DNA of 64,000 nt from JAAYTL01 sp031460505 (lineage in GTDB: Bacteria > Bacillota > Clostridia > Tissierellales > Tissierellaceae), in the NCBI GenBank assembly GCA_031460505.1, contig JAVKTT010000001.1, positions 434,001 through 498,000 on the forward strand, read 5' to 3'. Under the pieces are notes generated by a model. That model saw only the letters and a program-made list of their open reading frames with translations. It was not told the DNA's origin and did not search any database. The position numbers and the translations under genes were made by a program. This document shows positions 57,299 through 64,000 of the stretch, piece after piece (positions within the stretch are counted from its first letter, which is position 1; each line of letters starts with the position of its first letter).

Positions 57299-59104
57299 TT
57301 AATTATCCCCTTTAAGATAATCCTTCTTTAATATATAATTGGATTTATCTATTTCTTTTGTTATATCTTCTGACATCTGTCTAAACTGCTCTACATCTAA
57401 TTCTTTTCTTGTATGCCTATCTATAGCTCTACTGTTTTCAAAGATTCCATCCCTAGATATTTCGAAGAGTACATCTTCATCTATAAAAGATCCTTTAAGC
57501 ATATATGTCTGTGGTGCTATATAATTTCTCCCTTTATAATTAGTAAGATCTCTACCAAATACTAAACCCTTTGTATTGTCATATCCCATTATGTTGGCTA
57601 TTGTTGGATAAAAATCTAGCTGACTTCCAATAGTGGATATGGTTTCACCTAATTCCTCACCTGGTACGTGAATGACTAATGGGATATTTTTCATAACGTC
57701 AAAATCATAATCTACTCCGACTATATCCTTCATAAGTGCAGCATCATCTTGTGTTGTTGATATGGCAAAGTGGTCTCCATATAGAGCAATTACCGCATCT
57801 TCATATAATCCTTCTTTTTTTAGATTATCTATGAATCTTCCTAACTCTTTATCGGCATAATGTATTGATTGTAAATAATCTCCGATCATATTGTCCACAT
57901 GCTCTGGTTTTATATCCAGTACATGATATTCTTCTGGCATCATAAAAGGAGTATGGCTTGATAATGTAATAATAAATGCATAGAATGGGTTTTCATCAAT
58001 GTTATCAAGTTCCTTTAAATAGTCTATTGTTTGGTCAAGGAAGTCCTCATCTCTTATACCAAATCCTAGTACTTCCTCAAACACATAATCTTCTTCTGAA
58101 ATAAATCTTTGGAATCCTTGATTTACATAGGCCTTTTCTCTATTCCAAAATTCCTTTTCATATCCGTGGAATGCCCAAGCAGTATAGCCATTATCTCTTA
58201 AAAGCCAAGGCAATCCATAAAATGTATTGTCCTGATACTGAGTATATGTTGGTTCTTCCATAGATGGATATAAGGAGTTTTGTGTAACAAACTCAGCATC
58301 TGATGTATTACCTCTACCTAGTAATTGAAAATAGTTATTATAGTATACTGATGATTTATCGTTGATTAATTTATTTAGATTAGGAGTTATCTCTTGTCCA
58401 TTATAGTTTAGATTTATGACAAAGTTTTGTAGGGCTTCCACTTGTAGGACGATAAGGTTTTTACCTTTACCAAACCCAGTAAACTTTCCTTCCTTTAACT
58501 TAGCCCTTGATTTTAGTTCATCTATATCTTCTTGAGAAAGTTCTTCTATCTCTATAGGTGTCTTACTTCCTAATATGGTTTCTACTATATCAGTTGCATG
58601 ATAGGTATATACCTCTTGAGCTTTTACAGATGATAATTCCCCTTTAGCGTTTAAGCTTAAAATAATACCAAAGAGTAGTATTCCAACAATAGTAGGTGTT
58701 GCTCTTCTTAATCCTATATTTACTATTGGTTTATATCCAACCCTTTTCATATAATAGATTACTAGTGGTATATCTAGAATAAATACCAAAACCCTCGGTT
58801 TTATAAGCACCCTTAAACTATCCCCTACAGCAGTTAATAATGTCACCTGTTTTATTGCCAATATATTAGGCAATGAATTGAAATGAGAATAGTAGGTTGC
58901 ATCTATAAACATTATGATAGATATGATTATATAGAATGTAAGAGCTTTTCTATTCTTACTTTTCCCTTCTTTTCTATATATTAAAGCTAATATAAACATA
59001 GATATAAGTGTGCTTATGATGATAATTGGTATTCGATTATATTCTACATTTATTAAATATGTGAACCAGATAAATTTTAATGTTAAGAGTGTTGATAATA
59101 ACAT
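57299..59104 (-). CDS. LTA synthase family protein (short paralogue)
   Basis: About 601 residues from MLLSTLLTLKF; start chosen for AGGAGGT 6 nt upstream, which removes the overlap with the previous gene. Five N-terminal membrane helices (to about residue 165), then an extracellular sulfatase-fold domain with the catalytic Thr in GRGNTSDAEFV, WAFHGYEKEFWNREKAY and metal residues in ALYGDHFAIS. It would move glycerophosphate (or a related group) from phosphatidylglycerol onto a polymer. Ends soon after the enzyme domain. Confidence 0.9.
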   Translation of the reverse strand: MLLSTLLTLKFIWFTYLINVEYNRIPIIIISTLISMFILALIYRKEGKSKNRKALTFYIIISIIMFIDATYYSHFNSLPNILAIKQVTLLTAVGDSLRVLIKPRVLVFILDIPLVIYYMKRVGYKPIVNIGLRRATPTIVGILLFGIILSLNAKGELSSVKAQEVYTYHATDIVETILGSKTPIEIEELSQEDIDELKSRAKLKEGKFTGFGKGKNLIVLQVEALQNFVINLNYNGQEITPNLNKLINDKSSVYYNNYFQLLGRGNTSDAEFVTQNSLYPSMEEPTYTQYQDNTFYGLPWLLRDNGYTAWAFHGYEKEFWNREKAYVNQGFQRFISEEDYVFEEVLGFGIRDEDFLDQTIDYLKELDNIDENPFYAFIITLSSHTPFMMPEEYHVLDIKPEHVDNMIGDYLQSIHYADKELGRFIDNLKKEGLYEDAVIALYGDHFAISTTQDDAALMKDIVGVDYDFDVMKNIPLVIHVPGEELGETISTIGSQLDFYPTIANIMGYDNTKGLVFGRDLTNYKGRNYIAPQTYMLKGSFIDEDVLFEISRDGIFENSRAIDRHTRKELDVEQFRQMSEDITKEIDKSNYILKKDYLKGDN

Positions 59105-59114
59105 ATTGTACCTC

Positions 59115-61526
59115 CTAAGAATCCTGGACAACTTCTATTGAATCTTCATATTCTACATATACATCTGTACCCAATTCTTTTATTTTCTCTACTAAATCCG
59201 TATCTAGCATATCTTCTTCTAATATTATACCAAATAGGCTATGAACCTTTAGAAAATCAAGTATTTCTTTATCTGTATAATCATTTCCTTTTACATTTAA
59301 TAGAAGATTTTCATATCCATGGGCTGTAATGAAGTAATGCTCATTGAAACTATTTATTTCTACGATAAAGTCCTTTTGAGATTTCGGTATTGCGTACTTC
59401 ATCTTGTAGAATAACTTATCTTTATTTTCTGCATCACTTCTCAATAAAATATGTGTATCTGTATATAGATTTGACCAATCTGATAACTCTTCTATTGGTG
59501 TAGACTCTTCATTGCTTAATATTATTTTTTGTTCTTCTATTGTCTCTCCGTCTATAAAAGATACATCTAAAGCCATAATTTTATTTCCGTCGTTATATGC
59601 TTTTGTTAGCTCTTCTATTGTATTATGGTTTAATTTTTGTATATATTCTTTGTTTTGGATACTATCTACTTGTATTTGACCAAAGTCTAATTCTCCATTA
59701 TTTTCAATTAGGTGCTTTAATATATCATTTTTTAGAATAAAGTCAGATCTATTTATATCATCTATAGCTCTTTCATAAATATCTCTAAATTGATATACAT
59801 CTAAAGGCTCTCCTGTATTTATATCCGAAGCGGTACTATGGTCAAATATCTCAGTCCTTGAGATGCCAAATATTACATCTTCATCAATAAATGATCCTTT
59901 TCTCATTATGGTCTGAGGTGTAACATTTGTATACCCTTCATAGTTGGTTAAGTCCCTACCAAATACTAAGCCTTTTTCGTTTTCATATCCCATTATGTTT
60001 AATACTGTAGGGAAGAAATCTAACTGACTTCCAACTTTTGAAATAGTATGACCAAGCTCTTCTCCAGGAACATGGATTACTAGTGGTACATTCATTATAT
60101 CATTGAAATTGTACTTATGACCTAAGAATTCTTCCATTAGAAGGTGGACTTCCTCTGAGGTATTTTGTATAGCAAAGTGGTCACCATAAAGTGCTATGAC
60201 AGTATCATCATATAATCCTGCCTCTTTTAATTCTTCTATGAATTCTCCTACATATTTATCGGTATAGTGAATTGATTGTAGGAAGTTTCCTAGTATAGTT
60301 CCTTCGTGCTCAGGTTTTATATCAAGTACATGATACTCTTCTGGCATTTCGAAGGGGTTGTGACTTGTAAGGCTTACTATAAATGCATAAAATGGATTCT
60401 CATCCGAGTTATCTAATTCAAGTAAATAATCAATTGATTGATCAAAGAAGTCCTTATCTGTAATTCCTAATCCTATGGATTCTTCAAAAGCAAAGTCTTC
60501 TTCAGAGATAAATCTTTGGAACCCTTGATTTACATAGGCCTTTTCTCTATTCCAAAACTCCTTTTTATATCCATGAAATGCCCATGATGTATATCCATTG
60601 TCCCTTAACACCCAAGGTAGTCCATAAAATGTATTTGTTTCATATTGGGTATATGTAGGGGATTCCATTGATGGATGAAGGCTGTTATTCGATACAAACT
60701 CTGCATCTGATGTATTTCCTCTACCTAGTAATTGGTAATATTTATCATAATATAATGAGGATGTATCATGGATTAATTTGTTTATATTTGGTGTTATCTC
60801 TTGACCATTGTATTCTAAATCAATTACAAATGATTGAAGAGCTTCTATTTGAAGAACAATCAAGTTCTTACCCTTTCCTATGCCAGTATATGGTCCTTGA
60901 AGGGACTTGGTTCTTTCTTTTAACTCTGTTAAATCTTCTTGGGTAAACCTTGCATTTCCTTCTAGAGTTTGTTTTGTATCATCTTCAGTTAATGTGTTTT
61001 TTATATCTGTAAAATGAAAACTGTATAATTCTTGTAGTTTTATGGAATTAATTATTCCAGTTGTATTACTATAGACAAATAAACCTATCGCTAGTATTAA
61101 TAAGCCTGATGGAATACCTATTCTTAGTTTCTTGGAATAATTACTATCAGTCTTATCAAATTTCAATAAATAAAATACTACAAAAGGTAAATCTATAACG
61201 AATAATAGATTCCTTAGTGTTAAAAGAGATTTCACGCTGTCACTTACATCTGATAATTGTGCTGCTTGATCTAGCATCTTAACTGATGGAAGCGCATTGA
61301 AATATGAGTAGTAAACTGCATCTACTAACATAATGGCTGAAATCAATATATAAAATATGGATAATATTACATTTTTGTATTTAAACTTACTCATCCCTAT
61401 AAGGCTAGTTATGAATAATGATATTGATGAACTTATGAAAAATATCAATACTGGATTGTATTGTATTGCTGTTGCTCTAATAAATAATGTTATTTTTAGT
61501 GCTATTAATATGGATGTAATAATCAA
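59115..61526 (-). CDS. LTA synthase family protein fused to a GDPD-like C-terminal domain
   Basis: An 803-residue paralogue of its downstream neighbour with TTG start behind AGGAGGTGCAGTT. Same five helices and catalytic domain (GRGNTSDAEFV, WAFHGYKKEFWNREKAY, ALYGDHFAIQ). It carries about 180 extra C-terminal residues (from about 625): HNTIEELTKAYNDGNKIMAL, then DVSFIDGE, HILLRSDAENKDKLFYKM, IVEINSFNEHYF and IKELGTDVYVEYEDSIEV. This resembles the alternating strand-helix pattern of a glycerophosphodiester phosphodiesterase barrel but lacks its HD catalytic pair, so it may only bind a glycerophosphate polymer. That reading is an inference. Confidence 0.88.
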   Translation of the reverse strand: MIITSILIALKITLFIRATAIQYNPVLIFFISSSISLFITSLIGMSKFKYKNVILSIFYILISAIMLVDAVYYSYFNALPSVKMLDQAAQLSDVSDSVKSLLTLRNLLFVIDLPFVVFYLLKFDKTDSNYSKKLRIGIPSGLLILAIGLFVYSNTTGIINSIKLQELYSFHFTDIKNTLTEDDTKQTLEGNARFTQEDLTELKERTKSLQGPYTGIGKGKNLIVLQIEALQSFVIDLEYNGQEITPNINKLIHDTSSLYYDKYYQLLGRGNTSDAEFVSNNSLHPSMESPTYTQYETNTFYGLPWVLRDNGYTSWAFHGYKKEFWNREKAYVNQGFQRFISEEDFAFEESIGLGITDKDFFDQSIDYLLELDNSDENPFYAFIVSLTSHNPFEMPEEYHVLDIKPEHEGTILGNFLQSIHYTDKYVGEFIEELKEAGLYDDTVIALYGDHFAIQNTSEEVHLLMEEFLGHKYNFNDIMNVPLVIHVPGEELGHTISKVGSQLDFFPTVLNIMGYENEKGLVFGRDLTNYEGYTNVTPQTIMRKGSFIDEDVIFGISRTEIFDHSTASDINTGEPLDVYQFRDIYERAIDDINRSDFILKNDILKHLIENNGELDFGQIQVDSIQNKEYIQKLNHNTIEELTKAYNDGNKIMALDVSFIDGETIEEQKIILSNEESTPIEELSDWSNLYTDTHILLRSDAENKDKLFYKMKYAIPKSQKDFIVEINSFNEHYFITAHGYENLLLNVKGNDYTDKEILDFLKVHSLFGIILEEDMLDTDLVEKIKELGTDVYVEYEDSIEVVQDS

Positions 61527-61599
61527 AACTGCACCTCCTAGATTTTTAATATAATATAGTTTACATCAATTTTATATTTTAGTAAAGCTGGCATAAGAA

Positions 61600-61621
61600 A
61601 ACCCCGATTTCCCGGGGTTTG
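61600..61621 (-). terminator. Terminator of ypeB
   Basis: Perfect 8-bp G+C-rich stem, AAACCCCG with CGGGGTTT, 6-nt loop, then TTTTCTTATG on the minus strand; 6 nt after the ypeB stop. Confidence 0.88.
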
Positions 61622-61627
61622 TTTAAA

Positions 61628-63001
61628 TCAGAAGGTTAATGTTCCATTTTCACTATGAATTACTTGGAGTATTTGTTCCTCTTTTCCATTTTGTACATTT
61701 ACATATATTATAAAGTCTCCTTCTTTGTGCTTACCTTTAAACTCATAACATAGAACCTCATTTTTTCCTTTTGGAATTAATGCTAACCTTTCTGAATCTA
61801 TGTTGAATTCTGTTCTTAAATTCTGTCTTGCTTCATCCACGCTTATTGCTGGAGTCGCAAAGTTTCTATCTTGATGGTTCAAATAATATGACGAAGCATC
61901 AAAACCTATTATTTCTCCAGTATCCAATGCTACTTTTACCTTTATTAAATCTGGATATATGGTTACATTATCTTGTTTAACTGCGAAGTTAAACAGGCTA
62001 TATCCATCGTTTTGTAGTGAATAATTTGGTTCCATACTATCGAAACCTTTTTGTTTTAGGTAATCTTGAGCATATAATTCAGCTTCTTCTACTGATATTT
62101 GAGGATCAGATATAGGTCGAGGATTAGCCATCCATAGTACTTTTCCACCTTGTTGGGATACACCTGTATATACAGCTAGTTCTCTTTGTTGATTGTTTGG
62201 ATATAGGTGGAAAGTATATGCTGGTATCCTTAGTTCTGCTGCACCCTCTCCTGTTTCAAAAGGTTCTACACCTTGGACCCTATCTTCCCCAAAGAACTCT
62301 ATTGCCGCCTGCTGAGCCTCATCCATTGATACTGTATTATTTGGTAAGCCAACAGGCTTTCTATTGATCATTTGGTCAGCAAAAGGTCCATCATATATTA
62401 ATTCAGGTGTTTTTGCTACTCCTGTTTCTAAGTTGATTAAACTTGTTTGAAATGCGCTTCCTATACCTTCGTTTTGGTTTCTACCCCCAACTCCCATTGT
62501 ACTGGCAACTCCATATAAAAAGCTAGAGTCTGCCATTGTATCATGAAGTATATTCAACTCTTGCGTAAATGCTGCTGAGTTATTTTGTAGTCCTGTTAAT
62601 TGTTCTCTTTGTTCCGGAGTTATGTCTTCACCATCTAGATGTTTTTGTATCAGATAATAAGAGTAGTCTGCAGCTTGAGTCAAAAACTTCTCCGTATTTG
62701 CTACCTCATCATGGGATATTGGTAATTGACCTAATTTATCTTGGGCAAAGTTTGCATCACTCATTATTTGTGAGAATAATAGTATATTTCTTTCCTTTGA
62801 TGCAGCTACTAATGCTTTTGATAAACTAACTTGAACATTCTCTACGTGTTTTTTTACGTCATAAAATAGTCTTTGATATTGATTGTCTAGTGCTGTTTCA
62901 TATTTGTTCTTAATAACATACTGATTGTATCCCCATACTAGGGATAATACCAATAACAAACTTAGTAATCCTGGTGCAATCCAGTGTTTTCTCTTATCCA
63001 T
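61628..63001 (-). CDS. ypeB: Germination protein YpeB
   Basis: A 457-residue protein with an N-terminal membrane anchor (LLSLLLVLSLVWGYNQYVI), a helical middle with many Gln/Asn and GVGGRNQNEGIGSAFQTSLI, and C-terminal PepSY-like repeats (VSVEEAELYAQDYLKQKGF, ISVDEARQNLRTEF). In spores YpeB stabilises SleB. It follows sleB by nine bases, the classic pair. Length matches the family (about 450). Confidence 0.95.
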   Translation of the reverse strand: MDKRKHWIAPGLLSLLLVLSLVWGYNQYVIKNKYETALDNQYQRLFYDVKKHVENVQVSLSKALVAASKERNILLFSQIMSDANFAQDKLGQLPISHDEVANTEKFLTQAADYSYYLIQKHLDGEDITPEQREQLTGLQNNSAAFTQELNILHDTMADSSFLYGVASTMGVGGRNQNEGIGSAFQTSLINLETGVAKTPELIYDGPFADQMINRKPVGLPNNTVSMDEAQQAAIEFFGEDRVQGVEPFETGEGAAELRIPAYTFHLYPNNQQRELAVYTGVSQQGGKVLWMANPRPISDPQISVEEAELYAQDYLKQKGFDSMEPNYSLQNDGYSLFNFAVKQDNVTIYPDLIKVKVALDTGEIIGFDASSYYLNHQDRNFATPAISVDEARQNLRTEFNIDSERLALIPKGKNEVLCYEFKGKHKEGDFIIYVNVQNGKEEQILQVIHSENGTLTF

Positions 63002-63010
63002 AATAACCTC

Positions 63011-63730
63011 CTATATTCCAAACCAGTGTTTACCAATTTTAAGCGTAACCTTCCTTGACCATATCCACTTACTTGTGGCAGTAGCTGGATTCCAATAATA
63101 AAGGGTTCCATAAGTAGGGTCCCAACCATTTAAAGCATCTCTCGCTGCTTTAAGTGAATCCTTATTAGGTGTTAAATTTATTTGTCCATCTGCAACTGCT
63201 GTGAAAGCTAATGGTTGATATATTACTCCTGCAATAGTGTTTGGAAATTGAGGGCTTTTAGTTCTATTTAATACAACAGCTCCTACTGCAACTTTTCCTA
63301 CATATGGCTCTCCTCTTGCTTCCCCATGAATACATCTTGCAAGTAAATACTCATCTGCACTTCTATTGACTCCTTGACTGCCTCCTGCTGGTTGTGCATA
63401 TGCAGATGGCATTCCCAAGGCTTTCGCCGTAGATGGACCTATTATTCCATCAACTGCTAAACCATTTCGCTCTTGGAATCTACGAACTGCTCTGTAAGTC
63501 CTAGCTCCAAAAACACCATCTACCGAGCCATCATAGTAGCCCCATCTTAAAAGTTTATCCTGTGCTGTCCTCACTTCTTCTCCTTGGGAACCCCAGTATA
63601 GGGTTTGGGGAGCAAAATATCGATTATATCTTGTAGCAGTTTCAACTATACTTCCTGGTTCATAACATTGAATTATGAATAGAAATAGGAAAGCTAAAAT
63701 TATAGTCTTAGTAGCAAATCGTCGTTTCAC
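63011..63730 (-). CDS. sleB: Spore cortex-lytic enzyme SleB
   Basis: A 239-residue exported lytic transglycosylase. GTG start behind AAGGAGGA; signal peptide to about residue 23; peptidoglycan-binding domain (VRTAQDKLLRWGYYDGSVDG) and hydrolase-2 domain with the catalytic Glu in RCIHGEARGEPYVGKVAVG. It degrades cortex during germination with YpeB. Expressed in the forespore in Bacillus by SigG; I do not see a clear SigG promoter here, but the leader hairpin at 63742-63777 overlaps the SD. Confidence 0.95.
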   Translation of the reverse strand: MKRRFATKTIILAFLFLFIIQCYEPGSIVETATRYNRYFAPQTLYWGSQGEEVRTAQDKLLRWGYYDGSVDGVFGARTYRAVRRFQERNGLAVDGIIGPSTAKALGMPSAYAQPAGGSQGVNRSADEYLLARCIHGEARGEPYVGKVAVGAVVLNRTKSPQFPNTIAGVIYQPLAFTAVADGQINLTPNKDSLKAARDALNGWDPTYGTLYYWNPATATSKWIWSRKVTLKIGKHWFGI

Positions 63731-63741
63731 TATAAAATCCT

Positions 63742-63777
63742 CCTTATAATATTTTTCTTATTTTTTGTATTATAAGG
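63742..63777 (-). promoter_or_regulatory. Leader hairpin overlapping the sleB SD
   Basis: Perfect 9-bp inverted repeat, CCTTATAAT with ATTATAAGG, 18-nt loop. One arm covers the last bases of the AAGGAGG SD (63739-63745) on the minus-strand mRNA, so folding could limit sleB translation. Confidence 0.5.
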
Positions 63778-63818
63778 AATTTTATACATTTATTTTTAAT
63801 ATTGAAAAATAAATAAGT

Positions 63819-63853
63819 GTGCGACAAAAGAGAACCGTCCCCGATTGTCGCAC
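63819..63853. repeat. Palindromic intergenic element with GAACCGTCCCC core
   Basis: An 8-bp perfect inverted repeat, GTGCGACA with TGTCGCAC, encloses AAAGAGAACCGTCCCCGAT. From memory, similar GAGAACCGTCCCC palindromes are scattered through many clostridial genomes and resemble REP elements. It may also terminate the gene at the right edge. Confidence 0.65.
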
Positions 63854-63860
63854 TATAGCA

Positions 63861-64000
63861 TTATAACCCTAATAATTCTTTTAATTTTTCTGCAATTAAA
63901 GATCTAAACTTTAATGGTTGTGTTTCATCTATTACAAATTCATTGAGCTCTTCTAAATCTACATCATCTGCTAGTGCTACAGAGTGAGTAATATCTACGA
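63861..64000 (-). CDS. Unidentified protein, C-terminal end only (cut by window edge)
   Basis: The last 45 residues of a minus-strand gene: the frame reads VDITHSVALADDVDLEELNE, then FVIDETQPLKFRSLIAEKL and KELLGL before TAA. No stop interrupts it to the edge. The composition (acidic, Leu-rich, helical) shows a soluble protein end; I do not recognise the family. It is followed by the palindromic element at 63819. Confidence 0.6.
   Translation of the reverse strand, partial: VDITHSVALADDVDLEELNEFVIDETQPLKFRSLIAEKLKELLGL

Noticed and set aside
63731..63830. SigG-type forespore promoter upstream of sleB
   Set aside because: No -35/-10 pair with the SigG pattern at proper spacing could be identified by eye, although the gene is expected to be forespore-expressed.
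1..64000. CRISPR arrays, rRNA and tRNA genes, transposases, prophage genes
   Set aside because: No regular spacer-repeat pattern, no tRNA cloverleaf or rRNA segment, and no transposase or phage-type reading frame was seen.

Overview
The window is A+T-rich DNA from a motile, spore-forming, low-GC Gram-positive anaerobe of the class Clostridia. Pointers are a CsrA/FliW-controlled flagellin, a FliY-type switch protein with CheC and CheD, the SleB/YpeB spore-germination pair, SLH-type S-layer proteins and an amino-acid-utilising gene set. I suspect a Tissierellales-like lineage, but only weakly; no rRNA or tRNA gene is present to settle it.

Layout. 1-2246: end of an oligopeptide ABC transporter operon (oppA and the start of oppB). 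2510-38898: one flagellar and chemotaxis supercluster, every gene on the minus strand. Read in transcription order (high to low coordinate) it has three blocks. (a) cheW-cheD-cheB-cheR-cheA-cheC-cheY-cheW-fliM-fliY, then flgM-flgN-flgK-flgL-fliW-csrA, an inserted HepT/MntA toxin-antitoxin pair, flagellin, and flaG-fliD-fliS plus a small FliT-like gene, closed by a strong terminator near 22000. (b) A leader with a cyclic-di-GMP-I riboswitch and a LexA-box-like palindrome. (c) flgB-flgC-fliE-F-G-H-I-J-K-flgD-(small FlgD-linked protein)-flgE-flbD-motA-motB-fliL-fliO-P-Q-R-flhB-flhA-sigD-flgF-flgG, closed by terminators at 2377-2508. 39007-43534: an RpiR-type regulator diverging from a tyramine oxidase subunit B-like gene, an AGCS amino-acid symporter and a glutamine-amidotransferase-like gene. 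43582-61526: envelope genes (MurJ, SLH/PrcB-like protein, 5'-nucleotidase with LysM, O-antigen-ligase-like protein, Wzz-like protein, the YvrJ/DUF2922/DUF1659 trio, a major S-layer protein, a C-terminal processing protease and two tandem LTA-synthase-like enzymes). 61628-63730: ypeB and sleB. 63861-64000: the 3' end of an unidentified gene.

How it works together. The c-di-GMP riboswitch should gate the early flagellar operon (basal body, export apparatus, stators, SigD). SigD-type promoters (TTAAT-N14-NCCGATAT before both flagellin and flgM, and a variant before the distal cheW) would then switch on late genes, restrained by FlgM until the hook is finished. CsrA and FliW would tune flagellin translation through a CsrA-like site in the flagellin leader.

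The most unusual points are: a CheB that is only the methylesterase domain and appears to start at an ATT codon; the HepT/MntA pair between csrA and flagellin, bounded by 34-bp exact direct repeats that carry the terminator hairpin; an LTA synthase whose C-terminus resembles a degenerate glycerophosphodiester phosphodiesterase; the combination of c-di-GMP riboswitch and possible LexA box in one leader; and a short interspersed repeat that follows four minus-strand genes in the same orientation and once supplies the stop codon (fliJ).
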